From assembly GCA_958298945.1 (NCBI GenBank), contig OY282608.1, positions 78,788,806 to 78,852,805 on the forward strand: 64,000 bases of DNA, given 5' to 3'. A model generated the notes under the pieces. It was given only the letters and a program-made list of their open reading frames with translations. It was not told the origin of the DNA and searched no databases. The stretch comes from Atherix ibis (taxonomy: Eukaryota > Arthropoda > Insecta > Diptera > Athericidae). This document shows, piece by piece, positions 1 through 14,961 of this stretch. Each line of letters starts with the position of its first letter. Position 1 is the stretch's first letter. Position numbers and translations under genes: made by a program.

Positions 1-1369
1 AACAAACCAACAAACCAACAAACCAACAAACCAACAAGTCAACAAACCAACAAACCAACAAATAAACATGCCAACAAGCCAACAAACAAACAAACCAACA
101 AACTAACATACCAACAAACCAACAAACCAACAAACCAACAAGCCAACAAACCAAAAAACCAACAAACGAACAAACCAACAAACCAACAAACCAATAAACC
201 AACAAACAAACAAACCAAAAAACCAACAAACCAACAAACCAACAAACCAACAAGCCAACAAACAAACAAACCAACAAACCAGCAAACCAACAAACCAACA
301 AACCAACAAACCAACATGCCAACAAACCAAAAAACCAACAAACGAACAAACCAACAAACCAAAAAACCAACAAACCAACAACCCAACAAACCAACAAGCC
401 AACAAACCAACAAACCAACATGCCAACAGGCCAACAAACAAACAAACCAACAAACCAACAAACCAACAAACCAACAAACCAACAAACCAACAAACCAAAA
501 AACCAACAAACCAACAAACCAACAAGCCAACAAACCAACAAACCAATAAACCAACAAACCAACAAACCAACAAACCAACTAGCCAACAAACAAACAAACC
601 AACAAGTTAACAAACCAACAAACCAACAAACCAACAAGCCAACAAACCAACAAACCAATAAACCAACAAACCAACAAACCAACAAACCAACTAGCCAACA
701 AACAAACAAACCAACAAGTTAACAAACCAACAAACCAACAAACCAACAAACCAACAAACCAACAACCAAATAAACCAACAAACCAACAAACCAACAAACC
801 AACAAGCCAACAAACAAACAAACCAACAAACCAGCAAACCAACAAACCAACAAACCAACAAACCAACATGCCAACAAACCAAAAAACCAACAAACGAACA
901 AACCAACAAACCAAAAAACCAACAAACCAACAACCCAACAAACCAACAAGCCAACAAACCAACAAACCAACATGCCAACAGGCCAACAAACAAACAAACC
1001 AACAAACCAACAAACCAACAAACCAACAAACCAACAAACCAACAAACCAAAAAACCAACAAACCAACAAACCAACAAGCCAACAAACCAACAAACCAATA
1101 AACCAACAAACCAACAAACCAACAAACCAACTAGCCAACAAACAAACAAACCAACAAGTTAACAAACCAACAAACCAACAAACCAACAAACCAACAAACC
1201 AACAACCAAATAAACCAACAAACCAACAAACCAACAAATCAACAAACCAACAAACCAACAAACCAACAAGCCAACAAGCCAACAAACAAACAAACCAACA
1301 AACCAACAAACAAACAAACCAATACAAACCAACAAACCAAGAAACCAACAAATCAACAAACCAACAAAC
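1..1369. repeat. Array segment with 112-bp and 552-bp duplications
   Basis: Positions about 230-636 match 782-1188 at an offset of 552 bp, including the AACATGCC variants at 313 and 865, the AACATGCC-AACAGGCC pair at 417 and 969, and the CTAGCC variant near 579 and 1131. Inside the first copy, about 525-600 is repeated at 637-712 (offset 112 bp), so the 552-bp spacing looks like a 440-bp unit plus a 112-bp internal gain. All three numbers are multiples of 8, which fits unequal exchange in register. No gene content. Confidence 0.85.
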
Positions 1370-1806
1370 CAACAAACCAACAAGCCAACAAACCAACAAA
1401 CCAACATGCCAACAAGCCAAAAAACAAACAAACAAACCAACAAATCAAAAAACCAACAAGCCAACAAACCAACAGACCAAGAAACCAACAAACCAACAAA
1501 CTAACAAACCAACAAGATAACAAACCAACAAACCAACAAACCAACAAACCAACAAACCAACAAACCAACAAACAAATAAACCAACAAACCAACAAGCCAA
1601 CAAACCAACAAACCAACATGCCAACAAGCCAAAAAACAAACAAACAAACCAACAAATCAAAAAACCAACAAGCCAACAAACCAACAGACCAAGAAACCAA
1701 CAAACCAACAAACTAACAAACCAACAAGATAACAAACCAACAAACCAACAAACCAACAAACCAACAAACCAACAAACCAACAAACAAATAAACCAACAAA
1801 CCAACA
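1370..1806. repeat. 212-bp tandem duplication, two copies
   Basis: Positions 1370-1594 match 1582-1806 at an offset of 212 bp. Both copies carry the same rare variants in order: AACATGCC, AACAAGCC, a run of A before ACAAACAAAC, AACAGACC, AAGAAACC and CAAGATAAC (a GATAAC in place of the commoner GTTAAC). 212 is a multiple of 4 but not of 8, so this duplication is in register with the 4-bp step only. Confidence 0.88.
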
Positions 1807-2239
1807 AACCAACAAACCAACAAACCAACAAACCAAAAAGCCAACAAACCACCAAACCAACAAGCCAACAAGCCAACAAACCAAAAAACCAACAAACGAA
1901 CAAACCAACAAACCATCAAACCAACAAACCAACAAACTATCAAACCAACAAACCAACATGCCAACAATCCAACAAACAAACAAACAAACAAACCAACAAA
2001 CCAACAAACGAACAAGCCAAAAACCCAACAAACCAACAAACTAACAAACCAACATGCCAAAAAGCCAACAAACAAACAAACCAACAAACCAACAAACCAA
2101 CAAACCAACAAACCAACAAACCAACAAACCAACAAACCTACAAACTAACAAACCAACAAACCAACAAACCAACAAGCCAACAAACCAACAAATCAACATG
2201 CCAACAAGGCAACAAACAAACAAACTAAAAAACCAACAA
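1807..2239. repeat. Array segment without a clear local duplication
   Basis: This stretch is ordinary AACAAACC array with scattered variants such as AACCACC, AACCATC, AACTATC, AACAATCC and an AACATGCC followed by AAAAAGCC near 2051. I could not match it to an adjacent copy. It holds no gene or other element. Confidence 0.7.
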
Positions 2240-2872
2240 ACAAACAAACAAACAAACCAACAAACCAACAAACCAACAAGCCAATAAACCAACAAACCAA
2301 CAAACCAACAAACCAACAAACTAACAAATCAACAAGCCAACAAGCCAACAAACGTAAAAACCAACAAACGAACAAACAAACAAACCAACAAACCAACAAA
2401 CTAACAAACCAACAAACCAACAAGCCAACAAACCAACAAACCAACATGCCAACAAGCAAACAAACAAACAAACAAACAAACCAACAAACTAACAAACCAA
2501 CAAGTTAACAAACCAACAAACCAACAAACCAACAAGCCAACAAACCAACAAACCAACATGCCAACAAAGCCAACAAACAAACAAACAAACAAACCAACAA
2601 ACCAACAAACCAACAAGCCAATAAACCAACAAACCAACAAACCAACAAACCAACAAACCAACAAACCAACAAGCCAACAAGCCAACAAACGTAAAAACCA
2701 ACAAACGAACAAACAAACAAACCAACAAACCAACAAACTAACAAACCAACAAACCAACAAGCCAACAAACCAACAAACCAACATGCCAACAAGCAAACAA
2801 ACAAACAAACAAACAAACCAACAAACTAACAAACCAACAAGTTAACAAACCAACAAACCAACAAACCAACAA
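2240..2872. repeat. 337-bp duplication with a one-base register shift
   Basis: Positions about 2240-2535 match 2577-2872 at an offset of 337 bp. Shared markers are CCAATAAACC at 2280 and 2617, the rare AAACGTAAAAACC at about 2350 and 2687, AACATGCC followed by AACAAGCAAAC, and GTTAAC at 2504 and 2841. The spacing is one base more than a multiple of 8. An AACAAAGCC unit with one extra A lies at 2563-2571 inside the interval and could account for it. Confidence 0.85.
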
Positions 2873-2889
2873 ACCAACGAACAAATAAA

Positions 2890-4152
2890 CCAACAAACTA
2901 ACAAACCAACAAACCAACAAACCAACAAACCAACAAACCAACAAACCAACAAACCAACAAACAAACAAACCAACAAACCAAAAAACCAACAAACAAACAA
3001 ACCAACAAACCAACAAACCAACAAGCCAACAAACTAACAAACCAACATGCCAAAAAGCCAACAAACAAACAAACCAACAAACCAACAAACCAAAAAACCA
3101 ACAAACCAACAAATCAACAAACCAACAAGCCAACAAACCAAAATACCAACAAAAGAACAAACCAACAAACCAACAAACCAACAAACAAACAAACCAACAA
3201 ACCAACAAACCAACAAGCCAACAAACCAAAAAACCAACAAACGAACAAACCAACAAACCAACAAACCAACAAACCAACAAACCAACAAACCAATAAACCA
3301 ACAAACCAACAAACCAACAAGCCAACAAACCAACATGCCAACAAGCCAACAAGCCAACAAGCCAACAAACCAAAAAACCAACAAACCAACAAACGAACAA
3401 ACCAACAAACCAACAAACCAACAAACCAACAAACCAACAAACCAACAAGCTAACAAACCAACATGCCAACAAGCCAACAAGCCAACAAGCCAACAAACCA
3501 AAAAACCAACAAACCAACAAACGAACAAACCAACAAACCAACAAACAAACAAACCAACAAACCAACCCACCAACAAATCAACAAACCAACAAACCAACAA
3601 ACCAACAAGCCAACAAACCAACAAATCAACATGCCAACAAGCCAACAAACAAACAAACCACCAAACCAACAAACAAACAAACCAACAAACCAACAAACCA
3701 ACAAACCAATAAACCAACAAACCAACAAACCAACAAACCAACAAGCCAACAAACCAACAAACCAACAAGCCAACAAGCTAACCAACCCAAAAAACCAACA
3801 AACGAACAAACCAACAAACCAACAAACCAACAAACCAACAAACCAACAAACAAACAAACCAACAAACCAAAAAACCAACAAACAAACAAACCAACAAACC
3901 AACAAACCAACAAGCCAACAAACTAACAAACCAACATGCCAAAAAGCCAACAAACAAACAAACCAACAAACCAACAAACCAAAAAACCAACAAACCAACA
4001 AATCAACAAACCAACAAGCCAACAAACCAAAATACCAACAAAAGAACAAACCAACAAACCAACAAACCAACAAACAAACAAACCAACAAACCAACAAACC
4101 AACAAGCCAACAAACCAAAAAACCAACAAACGAACAAACCAACAAACCAACA
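2890..4152. repeat. 889-bp spaced duplication with 128-bp sub-repeats
   Basis: Positions about 2890-3263 match 3779-4152 at an offset of 889 bp. The string AACATGCC-AAAAAGCC at 3044 and 3933 is followed in both by AAAATACC and an AAAAGAAC variant. Between them, a string starting with AACATGCC and three AACAAGCC units is tandemly repeated with a 128-bp period (ATG at 3335 and 3463). The same 128-bp pair recurs at 4168 and 4296, and at 7241 and 7369. 889 is one more than a multiple of 8. Confidence 0.82.
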
Positions 4153-6562
4153 AGCCAACAAACCAACATGCCAACAAGCCAACAAGCCAACAAGCCAACA
4201 AACCAAAAAACCAACAAACCAACAAACGAACAAACCAACAAACCAACAAACCAACAAACCAACAAACCAACAAACCAACAAGCCAACAAACCAACATGCC
4301 AACAAGCCAACAAGCCAACAAGCCAACAAACCAAAAAACTAACAAACCAACAAACGAACAAACCAACAAACCAACAAACAAACAAACCAACAAACCAACC
4401 CACCAACAAATCAACAAACCAACAAACCAACAAACCAACAAGCCAACAAACCAACAAATCAACATGCCAACAAGCCAACAAACAAACAAACCACCAAACC
4501 AACAAACAAACAAACCAACAAACCAACAAACCAACAAACCAATAAACCAACAAACCAACAAACCAACAAACCAACAAGCCAACAAACCAACAAACCAACA
4601 TGCCAACAAGCCAACAAACACACAAACAAACAAACCAACGAACTAACAAACCAACAAGCCAACAAATCAACAAACCAAGAAACCAACAAACTAACAAACC
4701 AACAATTTAACAAACCAAAAAGCCAACAAACCAACAAACCAACAAGCCAACAAGCCAACAAACAAAAAAACCAACAAACGAACAAACCAACAAACCAACA
4801 AACCAAAAAACCAACAAACCAACAAGCCAACAAACCAACAAACCAACATGCCAACAAGCCAACAAACAAACAAACAAACAAACCAACAAACCAACAAACC
4901 AACAAACCAACAAGCCCACAACCCAACAATCCAACAAACCAACAAAACAACAAACCAACAAACCAACAAACCAACAAACCAACAAACCAACAAACCAACA
5001 AACCAACAAACCAACAAACCAACAAACCAACAAACCAACAAACAAACAAACCAACAAACCAACAAACCAACAAACCAACAAACCAACAAACCAACAAGCC
5101 AACAAACTAACAAACCAACAAGTTAACAAACCAGCAAACCAACAAACCAACAAACCAACAAACCAACAAACCAACAAACAAATAAACCAACAAATTAAAA
5201 AGCCAAAAAACCAACAAACCAACAAGCCAACAAGCCAAAAAACCAAAAAACCAACAAACGAACAAACCAACAAACCAACAAACCAACAAACCAACAAACC
5301 AACAAACAAACAAACCAACAAACCAAAAAACCAACAACACAACAAACCAACAAACCAACAAACCAGCAAACCAACAAACCAACAAACCAACAAACCAACA
5401 AACCAACAAACAAATAAACCAACAAACCAACAAACCAACAAATTAAAAACCAAAAAACCAACAAACCAACAAGCCAACAAGCAAAAAAACCAAAAAACCA
5501 ACAAACGAACAAACCAACAAACGAACAAACCAACAAACCAACAAACCAACAAACCAACAAACCAACAAACCAACAAACAAACAAACCAACAAACCAAAAA
5601 ACCAACAATACAACAAACCAACAAACCAACAAACCAACAAGCCAACAAACTAACAAACCAACATGCCAAAAAGCCAACAAACAAACAAACCAACAAACCA
5701 ACAAACCAACAAACCAACAAACCAACAAACCAACAAGCCAACAAACCAACAAACCAACAAACGAACAAACCAACAAACCAACAAACCAACAAACAAACAA
5801 GCCAACAAACCAACAAACCAACAAACCAACAAACCAACAAACCAACAAACCAACAAACCAACAAACCAACAAACCAACAAGCCAACAAACAAACACACCA
5901 ACAAACCAACAAACCAACAAACCAACAAACCAACAAACCAACAAGCCAACAAACCAAAAAACCAACAAACGAACAAACCAACAAACCAACAAACCAACAA
6001 ACCAACAAACCAACAAACCAACAAACCAACAAACCAGCAAACCAACAAACCAACAAACCAACAAACCAACAAACCAACAAACCAACAAATCAACAAACCA
6101 ACAAACCAACTAGCCAACAAACCAACAAACCAACATGCCAACAAGCCAACAAACAAACAAACCAACAAACCAACAAACCAACAAACCAACAAACCAACAA
6201 ACCAACAAACCAAAAAACCAACAAACCAACAAACCAACAAGCCAACAAACCAACAAACAAACAAAACAACAAACCAACAAACTAACAAACCAACAAACCA
6301 ACAAGCCAACAAACCAAGAAACCAACATGCCAACAAGCCAACAAACAAACAAACCAAAAATCGAAGAAACCAACAAACCAACAAACCAACAAACCAACAA
6401 ACCAACAAGCCAACAAACCAACAAAACAACAAGCCAACAAACCAAAAAACTAACAAACCAACAAACGAACAAACCAACAAACCAACAAACCAACAAACAA
6501 ACAAACCAACAAACCGACCCACCAAGAAACCAACAAACCAGCAAATCAACAAACCAACAAAC
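3775..6562. repeat. About 2.9-kb higher-order block, copy 1
   Basis: This block is repeated at 6751-9635. It opens with AAGCTAACCAACCC (3775), a break in the usual 8-bp register that also opens copy 2 (6751). Later markers shared in order are AAAATACC and AAAAGAAC, the 128-bp pair, AACACACAAAC, AACAATTTAAC, AACAAGCCCACAACCC, AAATTAAAAAGCC, AAATTAAAAACC and AAAAATCGAAG near 6361. Spacing to copy 2 changes along the block (2976, 2968, 3073, 3057, 3073 bp), so the copies have since gained and lost units. Confidence 0.85.
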
Positions 6563-6750
6563 CAACATGCCAACAAGCAAACAAACAAACAAACAAACAA
6601 ACCAACAAACTAACAAACCAACAAGTTAACAAACCAACAAACCAACAAACCAACAAACCAACGAACAAATAAACCAACAAACTAACAAACCAACAAACCA
6701 ACAAACCAACAAACCAACAAACCAAAAATCCAACAAACCAGCAAGCCAAC
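6563..6750. repeat. Spacer between the two 2.9-kb blocks
   Basis: This 188-bp stretch is ordinary array. Its start, AACATGCC followed by AACAAGCAAAC, GTTAAC and AACGAACAAATAAACC, matches the sequence after about 2780 rather than either flanking block. It is therefore probably a fragment of the earlier 337-889-bp region left at the junction. Confidence 0.65.
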
Positions 6751-9635
6751 AAGCTAACCAACCCAAAAAACCAACAAACGAACAAACCAACAAACCAACA
6801 AACCAACAAACCAACAAACAAACAAACCAACAAACCAAAAAACCAACAAACAAACAAACCAACAAACCAACAAACCAACAAGCCAACAAACTAACAAACC
6901 AACATGCCAAAAAGCCAACAAACAAACAAACCAACAAACCAACAAACCAAAAAACCAACAAACCAACAAATCAACAAACCAACAAGCCAACAAACCAAAA
7001 TACCAACAAAAGAACAAACCAACAAACCAACAAACCAACAAACAAACAAACCAACAAACCAACAAACCAACAAGCCAACAAACCAAAAAACCAACAAACG
7101 AACAAACCAACAAACCAACAAACCAACAAACCAAACAAACCAACAAACCAACAAACAAACAAACCAACAAACCAACAAACCAACAAACCGACAAACCAAT
7201 AAACCAACAAACCAACAAACCAACAAGCCAACAAACCAACATGCCAACAAGCCAACAAGCCAACAAGCCAACAAACCAAAAAACCAACAAACCAACAAAC
7301 GAACAAACCAACAAACCAACAAACCAACAAACCAACAAACCAACAAACCAACAAGCCAACAAACCAACATGCCAACAAGCCAACAAGCCAACAAGCCAAC
7401 AAACCAAAAAACCAACAAACCAACAAACGAACAAACCAACAAACCAACAAACAAACAAACCAACAAACCAACCCACCAACAAATCAACAAACCAACAAAC
7501 CAACAAACCAACAAGCCAACAAACCAACAAATCAACATGCCAACAAGCCAACAAACAAACAAACCACCAAACCAACAAACAAACAAACCAACAAACCAAC
7601 AAACCAACAAACCAATAAACCAACAAACCAACAAACCAACAAACCAACAAGCCAACAAACCAACAAACCAACATGCCAACAAGCCAACAAACACACAAAC
7701 AAACAAACCAACGAACTAACAAACCAACAAGCCAACAAATCAACAAACCAAGAAACCAACAAACTAACAAACCAACAATTTAACAAACCAAAAAGCCAAC
7801 AAACCAACAAACCAACAAGCCAACAAGCCAACAAACAAAAAAACCAACAAACGAACAAACCAACAAACCAACAAACCAAAAAACCAACAAACCAACAAGC
7901 CAACAAACCAACAAACCAACATGCCAACAAGCCAACAAACAAACAAACAAACAAACCAACAAACCAACAAACCAACAAGCCCACAACCCAACAATCCAAC
8001 AAACCAACAAAACAACAAACCAACAAACCAACAAACCAACAAACCAACAAACCAACAAACCAACAAACCAACAAACCAACAAACCAACAAACCAACAAAC
8101 CAACAAACCAACAAACCAACAAACCAACAAACCAACAAGCCAACAAACTAACAAACCAACAAGTTAACAAACCAGCAAACCAACAAACCAACAAACCAAC
8201 AAACCAACAAACCAACAAACAAATAAACCAACAAACCAACAAACCAACAAATTAAAAAGCCAAAAAACCAACAAACCAACAAGCCAACAAGCCAAAAAAC
8301 CAAAAAACCAACAAACGAACAAACCAACAAACCAACAAACCAACAAACCAACAAACCAACAAACAAACAAACCAACAAACCAAAAAACCAACAACACAAC
8401 AAACCAACAAACCAACAAACCAGCAAACCAACAAACCAACAAACCAACAAACCAACAAACCAACAAACAAATAAACCAACAAACCAACAAACCAACAAAT
8501 TAAAAACCAAAAAACCAACAAACCAACAAGCCAACAAGCAAAAAAACCAAAAAACCAACAAACGAACAAACCAACAAACGAACAAACCAACAAACCAACA
8601 AACCAACAAACCAACAAACCAACAAACCAACAAACAAACAAACCAACAAACCAAAAAACCAACAATACAACAAACCAACAAACCAACAAACCAACAAGCC
8701 AACAAACTAACAAACCAACATGCCAAAAAGCCAACAAACAAACAAACCAACAAACCAACAAACCAACAAACCAACAAACCAACAAACCAACAAGCCAACA
8801 AACCAACAAACCAACAAACGAACAAACCAACAAACCAACAAACCAACAAACAAACAAGCCAACAAACCAACAAACCAACAAACCAACAAACCAACAAACC
8901 AACAAACCAACAAACCAACAAACCATCAAACCAACAAACCAACAAGCCAACAAACAAACACACCAACAAACCAACAAACCAACAAACCAACAAACCAACA
9001 AACCAACAAGCCAACAAACCAAAAAACCAACAAACGAACAAACCAACAAACCAACAAACCAACAAACCAACAAACCAACAAACCAACAAACCAACAAACC
9101 AACAAACCAACAAACCAACAAACCAACAAACCAACAAACCAACAAACCAACAAACCAACAAATCAACAAACCAACAAACCAACTAGCCAACAAACCAACA
9201 AACCAACATGCCAACAAGCCAACAAACAAACAAACCAACAAACCAACAAACCAACAAACCAACAAACCAACAAACCAACAAACCAAAAAACCAACAAACC
9301 AACAAACCAACAAGCCAACAAACCAACAAACAAACAAAACAACAAACCAACAAACTAACAAACCAACAAACCAACAAGCCAACAAACCAAGAAACCAACA
9401 TGCCAACAAGCCAACAAACAAACAAACCAAAAATCGAAGAAACCAACAAACCAACAAACCAACAAACCAACAAACCAACAAGCCAACAAACCAACAAAAC
9501 AACAAGCCAACAAACCAAAAAACTAACAAACCAACAAACGAACAAACCAACAAACCAACAAACCAACAAACAAACAAACCAACAAACCGACCCACCAAGA
9601 AACCAACAAACCAGCAAATCAACAAACCAACAAAC
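6751..9635. repeat. About 2.9-kb higher-order block, copy 2
   Basis: This is the second copy of 3775-6562, with the same ordered variants. Relative to copy 1 it carries an extra ~105 bp between about 7100 and 7241, including AAACCAAACAAACC, a register break of one base; this extra piece resembles the older copy at about 3242-3335. Match to copy 1 ends near 9635, where copy 1 continues with AACATGCC but copy 2 continues with AACAAGCC. Confidence 0.85.
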
Positions 9636-11454
9636 CAACAAGCCAACAAACCAAAAAACCAACAAACGAACAAACTAAAAAACCAACGAACCAACAAACA
9701 AACAAACCAACAAACCAACAAACCAACAAACCAACAAACCAACAAACCAACAAACCAAAAAGCCAACAAACCAACACGCCAACAAGCCAACAAACAAACA
9801 AAACAACAAACCAACAAACCAAAAATAGAACAAACCAACAAACCAACAAACCAACAAACCAACAAACCAACAAACCAACAAACCAACAAACCAACAAGCC
9901 AACAAACCAACAAAACAACAAGCCAACAAGCCAACAAACCAAAAAACCAACAAACCAACAAACGAACAAACCAACAAACCAACAAACCAACAAACAAACA
10001 AACCAACAAACCAACCCACCAACAAACCAACAAACCAACAAACCAACAAACCAACAAACCAACAAACCAACAAGCCAACAAACCAACAAATCAACATCCC
10101 AACAAGCACACAAACAAACAAACCAACAAACAAACAAACAAACAAACAAACCAACAAACCAACAAACCAACAAACCAACAAACCAACAAACCTACAAACC
10201 AACAAACCAACAAACCAACAAGCCAACAAACCAACAAACCAACATGCCAACAAAGCCAACAAACAAACAAACAAACAAACCAACAAACCAACAAACCAAC
10301 AAGCCAATAAACCAACAAACCAACAAACCAACAAACCAACAAACTAACAAATCAACAAGTTAACAAACCAACAAACCAACAAACCAACAAACCAACAAAC
10401 CAACAAACCAACAAACAAATAAACCAACAAACCAACAAACCAACAACCCAACAAACCAACAAACCAACAAACCAACAAACTTAAAAGCCAACAAATCAAC
10501 AAACAAACAATCCAACAAGCCAACAAACCAAAAAGCCAACAAACGAACAAACCAACACACCAACAAATCAACAAACCAACAAACCAACAAACCAACAAGC
10601 CAACAAACCAACAAACCAACATGCCAACAAGCCAACAAACAAACAAACAAACAAACCAACAAACTAACAAACCAACAAGTTAACAAACCAACAAACCAAC
10701 AAACCAATAAACCAACAAACCAACAAACAAATAAACCAACAAACCAACAAACCAACAAACCAACAAACCAAAAAGCCAACAAACCAACAAACCAACAAGC
10801 CAACAAGCCAACAAATGAACAAACCAACAAACCAACAAACCAACAAACCAACAAACAAACAAACCAACAAACCAAAAAGCCAACAAACCAACAAACCAAC
10901 AAGCCAAGAAGCCAACAAACCAAAAAAACCAACAAACGAACAAACCACCAAACCAACAAACCAATAAACCAACAAACCAACAAACCAACAAGCCAACAAA
11001 CCAACAAACCAACATGCCAACAAGCCAACAAACAAACAAACAAACAAACCAACAAACTAACAAACCAACAAGTTAACAAACCAACAAACCAACAAACCAA
11101 TAAACCAACAAACCAACAAACCAACAAACCAACAAACCAACAAACCAACAAACCAGCAAACCAACAAACCAACAAACCAACAAACCAACAAGCCAACAAA
11201 CCAACATGCCAACAAGCCAACAAACAAACAAACTAACAAACCAACAAACCAACAAACCAACAAACCAACAAGCCAACAAACCAAAAAACCAACAAACGAA
11301 CAAACCAACAAACCAACAAACCAACAAACAAACAAACCAACAAACCAACAAACCAACAAACCAACAAACCAACAAACCAACAAACCAACAAACCAACAAA
11401 CCAACAAACCAACAAACCAACAAACCAACAAACCAACAAGCCAACAAACAAACA
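9636..11454. repeat. Mosaic array segment
   Basis: This part joins pieces found elsewhere. The AACACGCC, AAAAATAGAAC and AACATCCC-AACAAGCACAC strings resemble 16.5-16.9 kb and 22.6-23.1 kb. The AACAAAGCC unit with an extra base at 10249-10257 is shared with 2563-2571. One GTTAAC-bounded monomer spans 10679-11071 (393 bp). No gene or foreign insert was seen. Confidence 0.7.
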
Positions 11455-14082
11455 AACCAACAAACCAATAAACCAACAAACCAACAAACCAACAAACCAA
11501 CAAACCAACAAGCCAACAAACCAAAAAACCAACAAACGAACAAACCAACAAACCAACAAACCAACAAACAAACAAACAAACCAACAAACCAACAAACCAA
11601 CAAACCAACAAGCCAACAAACCAACAAATCAACATGCCAACAAGCCAACAAACAAACAAACCAACAAACCAACAAACAAACAAACCAACAAACCAACAAA
11701 TCAACAAACAAATAAACCAACAAACCAACAAACCATAAAAGCCAAAAAACCAACAAACCAAGAAGCCAACAAGCCAAAAAACCAAAAAACCAACAAACGA
11801 ACAAACCAACAAACCAACAAACCAACAAACCAACAAACCAACAAACAAACAAACCAACAAACCAAAAAACCAACAAAACAACAAACCAACAAACCAACAA
11901 GCCAACAAACAAACAAACTAACAAACCAACAAACCAACAAACCAACAAACCAACATGCCAACAAGCCAACAAACAAACAAACTAACAAACCAACAAACCA
12001 ACAAACCAACAAACCAACAAGCCAACAAACCAAAAAACCAACAAACGAACAAACCAACAAACCAACAAACCAACAAACAAACAAACCAACAAACCAACAA
12101 ACCAACAAACCAACAAACCAACAAACCAACAAACCAACAAACCAACAAACCAACAAACCAACAAACCAACAAACCAACAAACCAACAAGCCAACAAACAA
12201 ACAAACCAACAAACCAATAAACCAACAAACCAACAAACCAACAAACCAACAAGCCAACAAACCAACAAACCAACAAACCAACATGCCAACAAGCCAACAA
12301 ACACACAAACAAACAAACCAACGAACTAACAAACCAACAAGCCAACAAACCAACAAACCAAGAAACCAACAAACTAACAAACCAACAAGTTAACAAACCA
12401 ACAAACCAACGAACCAACAAACCAACAAACAAATATACCAACAAACCAACAAACCAACAAACCAACAAACCAACAAACCAAAAAGCCAACAAACCAACAA
12501 ACCAACAAGCCAACAAGTCAACAAACAAAAAAACCAACAAACAAACAAACCAACAAACCAACAAACCAAAAAACCAACAAACCAACAAGCCAACAAACCA
12601 ACAAACCAACATGCCAACAAGCCAACAAACAAACAAACAAACAAACCAACAAACCAACAAACCAACAAACCAACAAGCCCACAACCCAACAATCCAACAA
12701 ACCAACAAACCAACAAACCAACAAACCAACAAACCAACAAACCAACAAACCAACAAACCAACAAACCAACAAACCAACAAACCAACAAGCCAACAAACTA
12801 ACAAACCAACAAGTTAACAAACCAGCAAACCAACAAACCAACAAACCAACAAACCAACAAATCAACAAACAAATAAACCAACAAACCAACAAACCATAAA
12901 AGCCAAAAAACCAACAAACCAAGAAGCCAACAAGCCAAAAAACCAAAAAACCAACAAACGAACAAACCAACAAACCAACAAACCAACAAACCAACAAACC
13001 AACAAACAAACAAACCAACAAACCAAAAAACCAACAAAACAACAAACCAACAAACCAACAAACCAACAAGCCAACAAACTAACAAACCAACATGCCAAAA
13101 AGCCAACAAACAAACAAACCAACAAACCAACAAACCAACAAACCAACAAACCAACAAGCCAAGAAGCCAACAAACCAAAAAACCAACAAACGAACAAACC
13201 ACCAAACCAACAAACCAATAAACCAACAAACCAACAAACCAACAAGCCAACAAACCAACAAACCAACATACCAACAAGCCAACAAACAAACAAACAAACA
13301 AACCAACAAACTAACAAACCAACAAGTTAACAAACCAACAAACCAACAAACCAATAAACCAACAAACCAACAAACAAATAAACCAACAAACCAACAAACC
13401 AACAAACAAACAAACCAACAAACCAACAAACCAACAAACCAACAACCCAACAAACCAACAAACCAACAAACCAACAAACCAACAAACCAACAAACCAGCA
13501 AACCAACAAACCAACAAACCAACAAACCAACAAGCCAACAAACCAACATGCCAACAAGCCGACAAACAAACAAACCAACAAACCAACAAACCAACAAACC
13601 AACAAGCCAACAAACCAAAAAACGAACAAACGAACAAACCAACAAACCAACAAACCAACAAACGAACAAACCAACAAACCAACAAACCAACAAACCAACA
13701 AACAAACAAACAAACCAACAAACCAACAAACCAACAAACCAACAAGCCAACAAACCAACAAATCAACATGCCAACAAGCCAACAAACAAACAAACCAACA
13801 AACCAACAAACAAACAATCCAACAAACTAACAAACCAATAAACCAACAAACCAACAAACCAACAAACCAACAAGCCAACAAATCAACAAACCAACAAACC
13901 AACATGCCAACAAGCCAACAAACACACAAACAAACAAACCCACGAACTAACAAACCAACAAGCCAACAAACCAACAAACCAACAAACCAACAAACCAACA
14001 AGCCAACAAACTAACAAACCAACAAGTTAACAAACCAGCAAACCAACAAACCAACAAACCAACAAACCAACAAACCAAAAAA

Positions 14083-14658
14083 CTAAAAAGCCAACAAATC
14101 AACAAACAAACAATCCAACAAGCCAACAAACCAAAAAACCAACAAACGAACAAACCAACACACCAACAAATCAACAAACCAACAAACCAACAAACCAACA
14201 AGCCAACAAACCAACAAACAAATATACCAACAAACCAACAAACCAACAAACCAACAAACCAACAAACCAACAAACCAACAAACCAACAAGCCAACAAACT
14301 AACAAACCAACAAGTTAACAAACCAGCAAACCAACAAACCAACAAACCAACAAACCAACAAACCAAAAAACTAAAAAGCCAACAAATCAACAAACAAACA
14401 ATCCAACAAGCCAACAAACCAAAAAACCAACAAACGAACAAACCAACACACCAACAAATCAACAAACCAACAAACCAACAAACCAACAAGCCAACAAACC
14501 AACAAACCAACATGCCAACAAGCCAACAAACAAACAAACAAACAAACCAACAAACTAACAAACCAACAAGTTAACAAACCAACAAACCAACAAACCAATA
14601 AACCAACAAACCAACAAACAAATAAACCAACAAACCAACAAACCAACAAACCAACAAA
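14083..14658. repeat. 288-bp tandem duplication inside the 6.3-kb block
   Basis: The string CTAAAAAGCC followed by AACAAATC, AACAAACA, AACAATCC, AACAAGCC, AAAAAACC and AACAAACG occurs at 14083 and again at 14371, exactly 288 bp (36 units) apart. The homologous block at 20.4-20.7 kb has it once, at 20538. This difference explains much of the length difference between the two large copies. The right-hand end of the duplication is approximate. Confidence 0.75.
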
Positions 14659-14961
14659 CCAAAAAGCTAACAAACCAACAAACCAACAAGCCAACAAGCC
14701 AACAAATAAACAAACCAACAAACCAACAAACCAACAAACCAACAAACAAACAAACCAACAAACCAAAAAGCCAACAAACCAACAAACCAACAAGCCAAGA
14801 AGCCAACAAACCAAAAAACCAACAAACGAACAAACCACCAAACCAACAAACCAATAAACCAACAAACCAACAAACCAACAAGCCAACAAACCAACAAACC
14901 AACATGTCAACAAGCCAACAAACAAACAAACAAACAAACCAACAAACTAACAAACCAACAA
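14570..14961. repeat. GTTAAC-bounded monomer, 392 bp
   Basis: This copy differs from the type monomer in having AAAAAGCTAAC, AACAAATAAAC in place of AAATGAAC, AACCACC, and AACATGTC in place of AACATGCC. The same four changes occur at 20737-21128, as expected because both lie in the paired 6-kb blocks. Confidence 0.82.

Noticed and set aside
8252..10081. A 609-codon - strand open frame
   Set aside because: Same cause as the other long frames. It crosses the end of the 3-kb duplicated block without any change in character, which a real gene boundary would not do.
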